Positions 1-9,285 of a stretch of DNA of 64,000 bases are shown here, in pieces. Position numbers and translations under genes: made by a program. The notes under the pieces were generated by a model. The model made no database searches and was not told the DNA's origin. It saw only the letters and a program-made list of their open reading frames with translations. Numbering within the stretch: the first letter of the stretch is position 1; each line of letters begins with the position of its first letter. The stretch comes from Mycobacterium pinniadriaticum (GTDB lineage Bacteria; Actinomycetota; Actinomycetes; Mycobacteriales; Mycobacteriaceae), in assembly GCF_026242045.1 (NCBI RefSeq), contig NZ_JAPJDO010000005.1, positions 1 to 64,000 of the forward strand, given 5' to 3'.

Positions 1-111
1 CAATGGCGCGGCCTGGCCACCCGCTACGACAAACTCGCCATCGTCTACCGCGGCGCAGCAGTCCTACGTGCCATCACCGTCTGGCTACCACATTTATCGG
101 ACACGGCCTAG
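1..111 (+). CDS. IS5-family transposase, C-terminal end (cut by window edge)
   Basis: Frame 1 is open from the first base to a TAG at 109-111 and encodes 36 residues beginning QWRGLATRYDKLAIVYRG. This is the usual C-terminal tail of actinobacterial IS5-family DDE transposases, which end in a 'ATRYDK' helix. The sequence around the stop (TTATCGGACACGGCCTAG, 94-111) resembles the terminal inverted repeat of that family, so the element probably ends within a few bases of the stop. The rest of the transposase and the other inverted repeat lie outside the window, so it is unknown whether the element is intact. Confidence 0.72.
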   Translation, partial: QWRGLATRYDKLAIVYRGAAVLRAITVWLPHLSDTA

Positions 112-350
112 TCGTCCCGCCCTCGTGCTCACCGAGTAGTTCGAAGCAACACGAGGACTGTGATGGCGACGGCCGATGCCCGGTTCGTCATCGTCGAACT
201 CTCCACGGCCGGTGTGTCCTCGATGGCTTCAGTGAGTAACGCTCAACGGCGTTGAGCCGGAACGGATCTCGGGGTCCCAGTTGCTTCGGGTACGGTCCGT
301 GGACGCGGAGATCGCTGTGTTGTCCTCAGTGCCGGGCCGCGGGCAGCAGC
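112..350. other. Gene-poor stretch beside the IS end
   Basis: This stretch of about 240 bases lies between the IS5-type end and the RecB-like nuclease. The only plausible small frame on the plus strand is 163-255 (30 codons, MATADARFVIVELSTAGVSS at its start), with no convincing Shine-Dalgarno sequence and no recognisable relatives. I see no RNA gene or strong hairpin. It may be debris left by IS insertion. Confidence 0.4.
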
Positions 351-1199
351 TTATGCCGCCGGCTCGCGACCCGGTTCCTCGGGCCAGCCGGGGTAGGGCG
401 GCGGGGTGCCGCCATAGGCCGGGCACAGCGACTGGTGGGCGCACCAGCTGCACAACCGGGACGGGTTGGGCCGGAAATCGCCTGTGGCGCTGGCGGATTG
501 GATCGCCCGCCAGATCGCCATGAGGGTCTTCTCGAAGCGCAACAACTCATCGAGCTCAGGGGCGTAGTCCAGAACCTGGCCGTCGGCCAGATAGATCAGT
601 CGCAGCCTGGCCGCCAGCACGTCGCGGGAACGCAAGAGCGCAACCGCGTAGAACTTCATCTGGAACATTGCCTTGAACTCGGACAGCGCCCGGGCCGCCG
701 GCGGCGCCTTGCCGGTCTTGTAGTCGACGACCCGGAGCTCACCGGTGGCGGCCACGTCGATGCGGTCGGCATAGCCGCGCAGCAGCGTGCCGTCGGCGAG
801 TTCGACCTCGATGCGCTGCTCGCAGCTCTGCGGGTCGAACCGGGTTGGATCCTCGAGCCGGTAGTAACCGGTCAGCAAGGCCCGCGCCTCGCTCAGCAGC
901 TGGCCGCGCTGCTCGTCGGTGAATCCATCGGCGAGGTCGGGGTGCCCGGCCAGCACCCGCTCGGTGGCCGGGTCGACCAGTGACAGCGCGGTCTGCGGCC
1001 CGCGGTCGGCGGCCGGCATGCCGTAGAGCTGTTCGAGAGCGGCGTGCACCACCGAGCCTCGCAGCTGGGCGGTGGACGGGGGCTCCGGCAGCCGGTCGAC
1101 CGCCCGGAAGCGGTACAGCAGCGGGCACTGCTTGAAATCGGCGGCTCGCGACGGCGACAACGCGGGCCGCGGTCGATCCGCGTTCTCGGTGTCACTCAT
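351..1199 (-). CDS. RecB-family PD-(D/E)XK nuclease (Rv2119-like)
   Basis: The 282-residue product has the AddB/Cas4-type nuclease signature. An early Cys (C25 in FKQCPLLYRF) is followed by a GYADRID segment, the core VVDYKTGK motif with the catalytic Asp and Lys, and a QMKFYA segment matching the QxxxY motif. A C-terminal CSWCAHQSLCP cluster, with C25, could bind a 4Fe-4S cluster, as in AddB and Cas4. No helicase domain is attached, so this is a stand-alone nuclease of unknown substrate. It is divergent from trmI with 76 bases between them, the same arrangement as in other mycobacteria. The ATG is at 1199. Confidence 0.85.
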   Translation of the reverse strand: MSDTENADRPRPALSPSRAADFKQCPLLYRFRAVDRLPEPPSTAQLRGSVVHAALEQLYGMPAADRGPQTALSLVDPATERVLAGHPDLADGFTDEQRGQLLSEARALLTGYYRLEDPTRFDPQSCEQRIEVELADGTLLRGYADRIDVAATGELRVVDYKTGKAPPAARALSEFKAMFQMKFYAVALLRSRDVLAARLRLIYLADGQVLDYAPELDELLRFEKTLMAIWRAIQSASATGDFRPNPSRLCSWCAHQSLCPAYGGTPPPYPGWPEEPGREPAA

Positions 1200-1269
1200 G
1201 ACCGAAGCCTAGGACGGGGTGCCGACAGCGGACGGCACGTCGTGCGGCGAGTCCGCTATGGCAGGCTGA

Positions 1270-2136
<867 letters not shown>

Positions 2137-2202
2137 CGGCGAAACCGACGCTTCGCAGAGAAAGTTCGAGTAAGAGTCCGCAAAATGTCGATCTCGAGCG
2201 GC

Positions 2203-2496
2203 TCAATCGTCGCTGCGGTGCAACCCGCGCCGCGTGGACAGCAGCTCGATCTCGGGACGCGCGGCCACCAGCTGTTCGGCGGCGTCGAGTACCTCGACAA
2301 CGTGGGCGCGATCGCCGGCCACCAGCCCCACCCCGATACCGGCCCGCCGGTGTAGGTCGGCGGAGCCGGTCTCGGCCGCTGAGATCGCGAAACGGCGCCG
2401 CAGTTCGCTGACGATCGGGCGCACCACCGACCGCTTCTCCTTCAACGAGTGGACGTCACCGAGCAAGTTGTCGAACTCCAGCCAGCCGATCCACAT
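2203..2496 (-). CDS. DUF503 family protein (Rv2117-like)
   Basis: A 97-residue protein begins MWIGWLEFDNLLGDVHSLKEKR. The 'hSLKEKRSVVRPIVSELRRRF' pattern is the hallmark of the small DUF503/YlxP family, whose members have a ferredoxin-like fold and no firmly known biochemical role. The ATG abuts the stop codon of the upstream lppK-like gene (0 bp gap), so the two are almost certainly cotranscribed and translationally coupled. The full expected length is present. Confidence 0.85.
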   Translation of the reverse strand: MWIGWLEFDNLLGDVHSLKEKRSVVRPIVSELRRRFAISAAETGSADLHRRAGIGVGLVAGDRAHVVEVLDAAEQLVAARPEIELLSTRRGLHRSDD

Positions 2497-3069
2497 CTAC
2501 GGTGTCGGCGTGGGGCTGGCGGGGCTGGCCGGTGCGGGGCTGACCGGTCCGGGGCCGACCCGGGCGTTGCCGAACGCGAGCAGCATGTTCGCCGTCTCAC
2601 GCGACAGTTGCCAGGCACCCTTGTCCTGTCGGAATTCCATCGGGAAGGTGAAGGCGCCCGGATTGGCCGGATTCGACGTGCTGACGTTCACCGAAGCCAG
2701 GGCATCGTTGGGTCGGCGATCCGACCAGCGGATCTCGGTCGCGGTGAACGTCAGCGGGGTGAAACCGCCGTCGCGCAACGCTGCCCCGAACTTGTCGATG
2801 GCCGCGGCATCGTCGGGGGTGGCCGCCTCGACGAGTTGCAGCTTGTCGGCACCCTTGACCGCCGGGTCGGCCAGCCGATAGAGGACGTCGGTCAGCGCCT
2901 CGGGGGTCGGCAGGGCGGTGGCGGTGGGTGGTGGCGGTGCCAGCGCGGTCGATGACTGTTCGAAGGGGCTCTGCGTCGCGTTCGGCTCTGGTTGCGGCGA
3001 ACACCCAGAGAGGCTGAGCGCCGCCACGATTGTGGCGGCGCTCAGAACTGCGAACAGCGGGTGACGCAT
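2497..3069 (-). CDS. lppK: LppK-like lipoprotein, MTB12-like domain
   Basis: The chosen ATG at 3069 gives a 190-residue precursor. Its signal peptide ends in the lipobox LSGC (C23), so the protein is expected to be lipidated and anchored outside the membrane. A Pro/Thr linker leads to a globular domain of about 100 residues ([20 protein letters not shown] onward) that ends [10 protein letters not shown]. The same domain makes up most of the gene just upstream, so the pair are paralogues. The frame stays open further upstream, but that extension would overlap the neighbouring gene and lose the signal peptide. Function is unknown. The C-terminus is a Pro-rich tail. Confidence 0.85.
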   Translation of the reverse strand: MRHPLFAVLSAATIVAALSLSGCSPQPEPNATQSPFEQSSTALAPPPPTATALPTPEALTDVLYRLADPAVKGADKLQLVEAATPDDAAAIDKFGAALRDGGFTPLTFTATEIRWSDRRPNDALASVNVSTSNPANPGAFTFPMEFRQDKGAWQLSRETANMLLAFGNARVGPGPVSPAPASPASPTPTP

Positions 3070-3080
3070 CCAGCGGCGAC

Positions 3081-3572
3081 TCAGCCGGCCGCGGACATCA
3101 GCGATAGCGCCGACTGCTTCGTCAGCTGCCAGCCGGTGGGGCTGGGACCTGCGATGAACTGGATGGCCTGGGTGGCGCTCGCACCGGTGGGCGCGGTCGC
3201 GGTGACGTTGGCCGTCGCGGTCGGGCCTTCCTGGTCGATGTCGGCGACGTTGAAGCTCAGCGGGAACAGGCCCTTGGCCGAGGCGTTGCTGAAGGCCCGG
3301 TCGGCGGTGATGCCCTCGATCCGGCCGAGGCCACCCTCGATGTAGGAGGCCTTGGCGCCGGAGAACGATCCGCCGCTCTGCAGACCGTTGAGGGTGGCTA
3401 CCAGCTGGCTCTGGAGCTCGGGGGCCGGTGCCTGCGGCATCGGTGCGCCGAAGACGACGGGCTGCACCGCCGGTGCTACCGGGGAGCTGAATGCAACCGA
3501 CGTCACACCGGCGGCGGCGCCGCCGACGATCGCGGCGGCGGCAACGCCCGTGGCTAGGAATTTCAGGGTCAC
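3081..3572 (-). CDS. Low-molecular-weight antigen MTB12/CFP2-like exported protein
   Basis: The 163-residue protein starts at GTG 3572 with a Sec signal peptide (positive MTLK, hydrophobic stretch to about residue 25, cleavage probably near AFSSPVA). A Pro/Ala-rich linker and one MTB12-like domain follow (residues about 52-160, ending [11 protein letters not shown]). It lacks a lipobox, so it should be released rather than lipidated, unlike the downstream LppK-like paralogue 11 bp away. MTB12 (CFP2) is a secreted T-cell antigen of tuberculosis mycobacteria; its molecular role is not known. It is divergent from mpa, with 147 bases between them that must hold both promoters. Confidence 0.83.
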   Translation of the reverse strand: MTLKFLATGVAAAAIVGGAAAGVTSVAFSSPVAPAVQPVVFGAPMPQAPAPELQSQLVATLNGLQSGGSFSGAKASYIEGGLGRIEGITADRAFSNASAKGLFPLSFNVADIDQEGPTATANVTATAPTGASATQAIQFIAGPSPTGWQLTKQSALSLMSAAG

Positions 3573-3719
3573 GGCTGTCCTCTCGATCGGCCCGACTCAC
3601 GTCAAAGATTAACAGTGTTGCCCGTGTGTCGAAATTCCCCGAACGCACATGATCGTGGTTGGGCCGGTAGCGTTGAGGTATCCACCGCACCAACTCTCGG
3701 TGTGGGAGAGGAGCGCAAC

Positions 3720-5522
3720 ATGAGTGAGGCACAAGACCCACAACTGTCTAGCGAGGATGCTGCCGAGCTGGAGGAGCTGCGCCGAGAGGCGTCGCTGCTG
3801 CGCGAGCAGCTGGAGAACGCCCAAGGGCAGGGCAACGCCCGCAGTGCGCGCGATGTCCACCAGCTCGAGGCGCGGATCGACTCCCTGGCGGCGCGCAACG
3901 CCAAACTGATGGACACCCTCAAGGAAGCCCGCCAGCAGCTGCTTGCGCTGCGTGAGGAGGTCGACCGGCTGGGTCAACCGCCGAGCGGATACGGCGTCCT
4001 GCTCGGTTCCCACGACGACGACACCGTCGACGTGTTCACCTCCGGGCGCAAGATGCGGCTCACCTGCTCTCCCAACATCGACGTGAAGTCCCTGAGCAAG
4101 GGCCAGACGGTCCGCCTCAACGAGGCGCTGACCGTGGTCGAGGCCGGCACCTATGAGTCGGTCGGCGAGATCAGCACACTGCGCGAGATCCTCGCCGACG
4201 GTCATCGCGCGTTGGTGGTCGGGCACGCCGATGAGGAGCGGATCGTGTGGCTGGCCGAGCCGCTGGTCGCCATCGAGGATCTGCCGGCCGACGTCGCCGA
4301 GGCACTCGATGATGATCTCCGGCCGCGCAAGCTGCGTCCCGGTGACTCGCTGCTGGTGGACACCAAGGCCGGCTACGCGTTCGAGCGCATCCCGAAGGCC
4401 GAGGTCGAGGATCTGGTGCTCGAAGAGGTACCTGATGTCGCCTACAACGACATCGGTGGTCTGACCCGGCAGATCGAGCAGATCCGCGATGCCGTCGAGC
4501 TGCCGTTCCTGCACAAGGAGCTCTACCGCGAATACGCGCTGCGCCCGCCCAAAGGCGTACTGCTCTACGGCCCGCCCGGCTGTGGTAAGACGCTGATCGC
4601 CAAGGCGGTGGCCAATTCACTGGCCAAGAAGATGGCCGAGGTGCGCGGCGACGATGCCAGGGAAGCCAAGTCGTACTTCCTCAACATCAAAGGCCCCGAG
4701 CTGCTGAACAAGTTCGTCGGCGAGACCGAGCGGCATATCCGGCTGATCTTCCAGCGAGCCCGGGAAAAGGCCTCGGAGGGAACGCCGGTAATCGTGTTCT
4801 TCGACGAGATGGATTCGATCTTCCGCACCCGCGGCACCGGGGTGAGCTCGGACGTCGAGACGACGGTCGTGCCGCAGCTGCTCTCCGAGATCGACGGGGT
4901 GGAGGGGCTGGAGAACGTCATCGTGATCGGTGCGTCCAACCGCGAGGACATGATCGACCCGGCGATCCTGCGGCCCGGCCGCCTGGACGTCAAGATCAAG
5001 ATCGAGCGCCCGGATGCCGAAGCGGCACTGGACATCTTCAGCAAGTACCTCACCGAAGAGCTGCCGGTCAATGCCGACGACCTGGCCGAGTTCGGCGGCG
5101 ACCGTGGGCTGTGCATCAGGGCGATGATCGAGAAGGTCGTCGACCGGATGTACGCCGAGATCGACGACAACCGCTTCCTGGAAGTCACCTACGCCAACGG
5201 TGACAAGGAGGTCATGTACTTCAAGGACTTCAACTCGGGCGCGATGATCCAGAACGTCGTCGACCGGGCCAAGAAGTACGCGATCAAGTCGGTCCTGGAA
5301 ACCGGGCAGAAGGGTCTGCGGATCCAGCACCTGCTCGACTCGATCGTCGACGAGTTCGCCGAGAACGAGGACCTGCCCAACACCACCAATCCCGATGACT
5401 GGGCCCGGATCTCGGGCAAGAAGGGCGAGCGGATCGTCTACATCCGCACGCTGGTCACCGGCAAGAGCTCGAGTGCGTCGCGGGCCATCGACACCGAGAG
5501 CAATCTGGGTCAGTACCTCTAG
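3720..5522 (+). CDS. mpa: Proteasome-activating AAA ATPase Mpa (ARC)
   Basis: Mpa is the hexameric ring ATPase that recognises Pup on tagged proteins, unfolds them and threads them into the 20S proteasome. The 600-residue protein has an N-terminal Pup-binding coiled coil (about residues 15-90), tandem OB domains (to about 240), and an AAA module with Walker A GPPGCGKT, Walker [11 protein letters not shown] and a sensor/arginine region ending LRPGRLD. It ends QYL, the C-terminal gate-opening tail with the penultimate Tyr needed to dock on the proteasome. The ATG at 3720 is preceded by GGAGAGGAG (3705-3713). An open frame reaches further upstream but lacks the family N-terminus. Confidence 0.97.
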   Translation: MSEAQDPQLSSEDAAELEELRREASLLREQLENAQGQGNARSARDVHQLEARIDSLAARNAKLMDTLKEARQQLLALREEVDRLGQPPSGYGVLLGSHDDDTVDVFTSGRKMRLTCSPNIDVKSLSKGQTVRLNEALTVVEAGTYESVGEISTLREILADGHRALVVGHADEERIVWLAEPLVAIEDLPADVAEALDDDLRPRKLRPGDSLLVDTKAGYAFERIPKAEVEDLVLEEVPDVAYNDIGGLTRQIEQIRDAVELPFLHKELYREYALRPPKGVLLYGPPGCGKTLIAKAVANSLAKKMAEVRGDDAREAKSYFLNIKGPELLNKFVGETERHIRLIFQRAREKASEGTPVIVFFDEMDSIFRTRGTGVSSDVETTVVPQLLSEIDGVEGLENVIVIGASNREDMIDPAILRPGRLDVKIKIERPDAEAALDIFSKYLTEELPVNADDLAEFGGDRGLCIRAMIEKVVDRMYAEIDDNRFLEVTYANGDKEVMYFKDFNSGAMIQNVVDRAKKYAIKSVLETGQKGLRIQHLLDSIVDEFAENEDLPNTTNPDDWARISGKKGERIVYIRTLVTGKSSSASRAIDTESNLGQYL

Positions 5523-5531
5523 GTGCCGCCG

Positions 5532-5573
5532 ACAGAATCGCCCGACACCGCCATGGTGTTCGGGCGATTCTGT
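5532..5573 (+). terminator. Strong hairpin after mpa
   Basis: ACAGAATCGCCCGACACC (5532-5549) pairs with GGTGTTCGGGCGATTCTGT (5555-5573) with a single bulged T and a 5-base loop. It begins 9 bases after the mpa stop. No U-run follows, which is common for mycobacterial terminators. It probably separates mpa from the next two genes. Confidence 0.65.
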
Positions 5574-5628
5574 ACCCGGCACACCAACACGGCGGCACCA
5601 TGGAGGGATGCCGTCGCTTTCCTAGGAT

Positions 5629-6099
5629 GTGGTGCCCGTCGACAAGCCGGACGATGTCAACGTCATCATCGGGCAGTCACACTTCATCAGGACCGTCGAG
5701 GATCTGCACGAAGCGCTCGCAGGCGTGGGTGGGCCACTGCGGTTCGGGCTGGCCTTCTGCGAAGCGTCCGGGCCACGCCTGGTCCGCCGTAGCGGCAACG
5801 ATCCCGAGCTGACGAATCTTGCGGTTCGCAATGCGCTGGCGATCGGTGCCGGGCACAGCTTCGTGATCGTTCTCCGGGATGGGTTTCCCGTCAGCGTGCT
5901 CAACCCGATCCAAGCCGTGCCGGAGGTATGCACGGTCTTCTGCGCCACCGCCAACCCGGTCGACGTCCTGGTGGCGGTCACCGCGCGCGGGCGTGGCATC
6001 GCCGGAGTGATCGACGGCGAACCGCCGCTGGGTGTCGAGACCGACGACGATATCGTCGCGCGCCGTGACCTGCTGCGCGCGATCGGTTACAAGCTCTGA
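5629..6099 (+). CDS. Adenosine-specific kinase family protein (PF04008-like)
   Basis: The 156-residue product matches the small 'adenosine-specific kinase' family from end to end. It has NVIIGQSHFIRTVEDLHEAL at residues 11-30, then FGLAFCEASG, RSGNDPEL, IGAGHSF, VPEVCTVFCATANP and the terminal IGYKL. Archaeal members have been reported to act on adenosine, but the enzymology of bacterial homologues is weakly supported, so the name is a family label. The start is one of two adjacent GTG codons (5629 or 5632). The next gene begins 2 bp after the stop, indicating an operon with the adenylating enzyme. Confidence 0.82.
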   Translation: MVPVDKPDDVNVIIGQSHFIRTVEDLHEALAGVGGPLRFGLAFCEASGPRLVRRSGNDPELTNLAVRNALAIGAGHSFVIVLRDGFPVSVLNPIQAVPEVCTVFCATANPVDVLVAVTARGRGIAGVIDGEPPLGVETDDDIVARRDLLRAIGYKL

Positions 6100-6100
6100 G

Positions 6101-7492
6101 ATGGCATCGTTGCGCGGTAGGCTACGGTTTCTGCAAATCGCCTGGGGAGCATGGTATTTCAGGAAAGGCGACGGCGCCGCCATGGCGCGTCTCCAGCGGG
6201 CGCGGCTGCAGAAGCTGGTTTCCCACGCGCGGACGGCGTCGCCGTACTACCGGCAGCTCTACCGGCAGGTGCCGCCAGGGCCGATCGAGCTGCGGTGCCT
6301 ACCGGTGACGAACAAGCGCGACCTGATGGCCCACTTCGACGACTGGGTGACCGACCCCGAGATCACCCTCGATACCCTCCGCCGGGACCTTCTGGTCGAC
6401 CCGGCACTGGCGGGAACGCGCTATTTGGGGCGCTATCACGTGGTGACGACGTCGGGGACCAGCGGCCATCCGGCGGTCGTGGTACACGACGAGGACTCCT
6501 GGGCGCTCCTCGGTCTGCTGGGCAGGCGCGGACGGGGGCAGTACATGGCCCGATGGGCCATCGTTTCGGCGGTGGCTCGCCGCGGGCTGCGGCTGGCGGC
6601 ACTGTTCGTCGGCGGCGGCCACTTCGGTGCCGCGGCGGCGCTGGAGAGCGCCAGGCGTCGCAGTGCGTCGCTGGCGCGCCGGGTTCGGCTGTTCGACGTG
6701 CTGCGGCCGCTGTCGGACTTGGTGGCCGAACTGAATGCCTTCCAGCCCACTGCGCTCGAAGGCTACCCGAGCGCAGTCGAACTCCTGGCCGCGGAGCAGC
6801 GGGCGGGACGGCTGCACGTCGACCCCGTGCTGATCTTCACAGCCGGCGAGGTGCTCTCGACCTCTGTGCGGACCGCCGTCGAAACGACTTTCGGCTGCCC
6901 GATCGTCAACAACTACGGCTCCGCTGAATTCGTCGCCCTCGCGTCGCAGTGCCGGCATGGCCTGTTCCACGTCAACGTCGACTGGTTCCTGTTCGAGCCG
7001 GTCGACGAGGATTGCCGACCCGTACCGCCCGGGGTCTGCTCGCACACCGTGCTGGTGACCAACCTGGCCAACCATGTGCAGCCGATGATCCGCTACGACC
7101 TCGGTGACCGGGTCACCATGTCGGTTGAGCCGTGTGCCTGCGGTAACCGGCTGCCGGCGATGGCGGTGGAGGGCCGCACCGGGGACCTGTTGGTGTTCAC
7201 CGCACCCGACGGGCACGCGGTGTCGATCCTGCCACTCGCCCTGGTAACGGTCGTCGAGGAGACGCCCGGTGTTCGCCGGTTCCAGGGGATCCGCACCGGC
7301 CCGACCACGGTGAGCGTGCGGTTGGACCTTACGGCGGGCGCCGATCCGGCCCAGGTATGGGCCGACGTCGATGCGCGGTTGAGTGCATATCTCGCTGCGC
7401 AGGGCGTGCCCGATGTCTCGATCGAGCACTCGGCACAGGCGCCGGCGATCGACCCGAAAACCGGGAAGTTTCGCCAGGTCTGGTCCGTGTAG
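6101..7492 (+). CDS. Phenylacetate-CoA ligase / coenzyme F390 synthetase-like adenylating enzyme
   Basis: The 463-residue protein belongs to the ANL adenylate-forming superfamily. It has the phosphate loop TTSGTSGHPAVV (about residue 111), a VNNYGSAEF segment (about 270) that contributes to the acyl/AMP pocket, and the hinge-type RYDLGDRV motif (about 330). A CACGNRLP knuckle follows, as in PaaK and F390-synthetase relatives. ATG 6101 was chosen because it lies 2 bp after the previous stop and gives a normal N-terminus. The substrate is unknown. It could be an aryl or acyl acid, or F420 as in F390 synthetase. It ends 3 bp before the convergent gene's stop. Confidence 0.82.
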   Translation: MASLRGRLRFLQIAWGAWYFRKGDGAAMARLQRARLQKLVSHARTASPYYRQLYRQVPPGPIELRCLPVTNKRDLMAHFDDWVTDPEITLDTLRRDLLVDPALAGTRYLGRYHVVTTSGTSGHPAVVVHDEDSWALLGLLGRRGRGQYMARWAIVSAVARRGLRLAALFVGGGHFGAAAALESARRRSASLARRVRLFDVLRPLSDLVAELNAFQPTALEGYPSAVELLAAEQRAGRLHVDPVLIFTAGEVLSTSVRTAVETTFGCPIVNNYGSAEFVALASQCRHGLFHVNVDWFLFEPVDEDCRPVPPGVCSHTVLVTNLANHVQPMIRYDLGDRVTMSVEPCACGNRLPAMAVEGRTGDLLVFTAPDGHAVSILPLALVTVVEETPGVRRFQGIRTGPTTVSVRLDLTAGADPAQVWADVDARLSAYLAAQGVPDVSIEHSAQAPAIDPKTGKFRQVWSV

Positions 7493-7495
7493 TGC

Positions 7496-8107
7496 TCACA
7501 CCTGAAGCGAGTAGCTGTTGGCGAAGTTGTCCTGGGTGACGTGGGCGTCGCACGTCGTGGTGTCCACGCTCAATCGTTCGGTGAGGATGCGGGTTTCGTA
7601 GCGCCAGCCTTCAGGCAGAGTCAGCCGTGGTGCCAGCTGCGCGAGGCCGGCCACGCTCATACCGGGATCCACGGCTTGGCTGTAGGTCTGCATGACCCAG
7701 CGCTGGCCCTGCGGGTCGACGAGCTCGAACACCGGGCGTCCGGCGTCGAAATTGAACACCGTCTTGCGGTCCACTCTGTTGACGCTGTACGGCGCGGGAC
7801 TCATCGACGACAGCTTGACTGTCGCCTGCCGCATCATCTCGATGCCGCCGAATGTCTTGGTGTCGGGCCGGTCTCGAGGGGCCTTATCGATGCTGCTCAT
7901 CAGCCAGTGCCGCGGACCGTTGAGGAGCGCTGCGAGGGCGCCGTGTTCCTTGGCGATCGCCTGGGCGTCGAGTTTGTCCCACAGTTCGGCGGGGCAGTCG
8001 TTGAGCGGAAAGCTGCAGTAGACAGTCGCTTCTGGCCCATCGGTGCCCGCGGTGACCAGCAGCACCTCTCCGTAGCGCTTGTCGAACACATCATTGCGCC
8101 CTGTCAT
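7496..8107 (-). CDS. Conserved mycobacterial protein (Rv2114-like)
   Basis: A 203-residue soluble protein has no signal peptide or membrane segment and no catalytic motif I can recognise. Its size and position, next to Rv2113-like membrane proteins and between mpa and dop, match the conserved hypothetical Rv2114. The start overlaps the end of the upstream membrane-protein gene by 17 bases (8091-8107), so the three minus-strand genes form an operon. Function is unknown. Retention inside the proteasome locus in several mycobacteria hints at, but does not prove, a related role. Confidence 0.75.
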   Translation of the reverse strand: MTGRNDVFDKRYGEVLLVTAGTDGPEATVYCSFPLNDCPAELWDKLDAQAIAKEHGALAALLNGPRHWLMSSIDKAPRDRPDTKTFGGIEMMRQATVKLSSMSPAPYSVNRVDRKTVFNFDAGRPVFELVDPQGQRWVMQTYSQAVDPGMSVAGLAQLAPRLTLPEGWRYETRILTERLSVDTTTCDAHVTQDNFANSYSLQV

Positions 8108-9257
8108 CGCGTGCCTCCATCTCCAGATACGCGTCGCGGCCGGCCAGGCTCACCGCGACGTCGGCGATCAACGGGTCGAAGAACCGCTGCCGATACAGCG
8201 GATCGACGCTGGTGCTCACGGTGAAGTACAGCCCGGACAACACCGCCACGAACAGTGACACGTGCACCACGGTCTGCGGTACCGGTACATGGATGCCGAA
8301 CCACGTTCCCGCACAGGGTGGTTGGCCGACAGTGCAGGCCTGTTCGGCTGACCACAGCACGGTCACGTCGTCGGGAACCGCGATGATCCCGAGTGCGAGG
8401 AAGAACACGAACAGCCCGGTGGTGAAGAACACCACCTGAATCGCCTGCGATACCACCATGACTGCGACGACGTTGATCTGCTCGGCAACCGACAGTGGCG
8501 TGCGGGCCGGGTCGGTATCGGTTTCCAGCGGTGTCCCGACCAGCAGCTGAGCCGGATTGTGTTGGCCGGAAAGGTCATCCCGCAGCGCTCGCACCTCGTC
8601 CCGGATGGTGGTCACCATGAACACCACCGCTACCAGCGCCAGGAAACCAATTGTCTGCCAGAGTCTTTGGCGGCTCATTCGAGCCGCGAGTTGCCACAGC
8701 TCGCCGGTGAAGTAGACCACCACCGTCAACATGAGCAGCGGCAGGGCCCGGCTCATCAAAGTTCCCAGCGCGCCCAACTGCTGCCAGGCGTACCGAAACG
8801 CCCACAGCGCGATCGAGCCGATGCCCAGGTAGGTCAGCCATACGGCCGCCACGGCCACCACGCCGAACACCACCACCTCGGCCAGTGCGACGCCGGTCCA
8901 GCCGCTGTCGGCTACCGGGAACCCGATGACGAACAATGCCATCACCAGCAGCGCGCCCGTCCGCCGGCCGGCCTCCCCGCGGGTGGTTCCGGCCCGGTGC
9001 AGTACGTCCAGCGCGAACGGTGCGGCGATCAGGACGACCGTCATCACAACGAAGCGGATCCCGAGCGCCAGATCGGGCGATTCGCCGGTGAACTCGGCGG
9101 CGGCCAGGGTCGCGGCGATGACCGCACCGACACTGCTGACCACCGGCGCCGACCGCTCGATGAGCGCCCGAGACCTGACCCGGCGGGTCAGCACCAAGGG
9201 GAGGCCGCGGTGCAGAAACCACTCCTGCGCACCCCGGATGTCGGACACGCGGCTCAT
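8091..9257 (-). CDS. Integral membrane protein (Rv2113-like), copy 2
   Basis: A 388-residue protein begins MSRVSDIRGAQEWFLHRGLP and has at least eight hydrophobic segments (for example around residues 38-55, 67-82, 104-125, 128-155 and 175-195). It resembles its upstream neighbour: both start with a cytoplasmic EWFLxxGLPxVL helix and share an LVGTPLE/LAGTPFE segment, an AEQINVV/AERINVV helix and a C-terminal [26 protein letters not shown] motif. No transport or enzyme motif is evident. The ATG is at 9257, 28 bp after the preceding gene. Confidence 0.78.
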   Translation of the reverse strand: MSRVSDIRGAQEWFLHRGLPLVLTRRVRSRALIERSAPVVSSVGAVIAATLAAAEFTGESPDLALGIRFVVMTVVLIAAPFALDVLHRAGTTRGEAGRRTGALLVMALFVIGFPVADSGWTGVALAEVVVFGVVAVAAVWLTYLGIGSIALWAFRYAWQQLGALGTLMSRALPLLMLTVVVYFTGELWQLAARMSRQRLWQTIGFLALVAVVFMVTTIRDEVRALRDDLSGQHNPAQLLVGTPLETDTDPARTPLSVAEQINVVAVMVVSQAIQVVFFTTGLFVFFLALGIIAVPDDVTVLWSAEQACTVGQPPCAGTWFGIHVPVPQTVVHVSLFVAVLSGLYFTVSTSVDPLYRQRFFDPLIADVAVSLAGRDAYLEMEARDDRAQ

Positions 9258-9285
9258 TGTGCGCGCTCGATCCCGTTCCCGTCGA

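Noticed and set aside
163..255. 30-codon open frame after the IS5-type end
   Set aside because: It is too short and lacks a ribosome-binding site or known relatives; it is noted only in the description of the gene-poor stretch.
2203..2496. Reading the DUF503 gene as part of the lppK frame
   Set aside because: The lppK-like gene stops at 2497 and the DUF503 ATG abuts it; they are separate, coupled genes.
3615..3719. N-terminal extension of Mpa upstream of 3720
   Set aside because: The frame is open, but the extension is unrelated to the family, whereas ATG 3720 has a good Shine-Dalgarno sequence and the canonical start.
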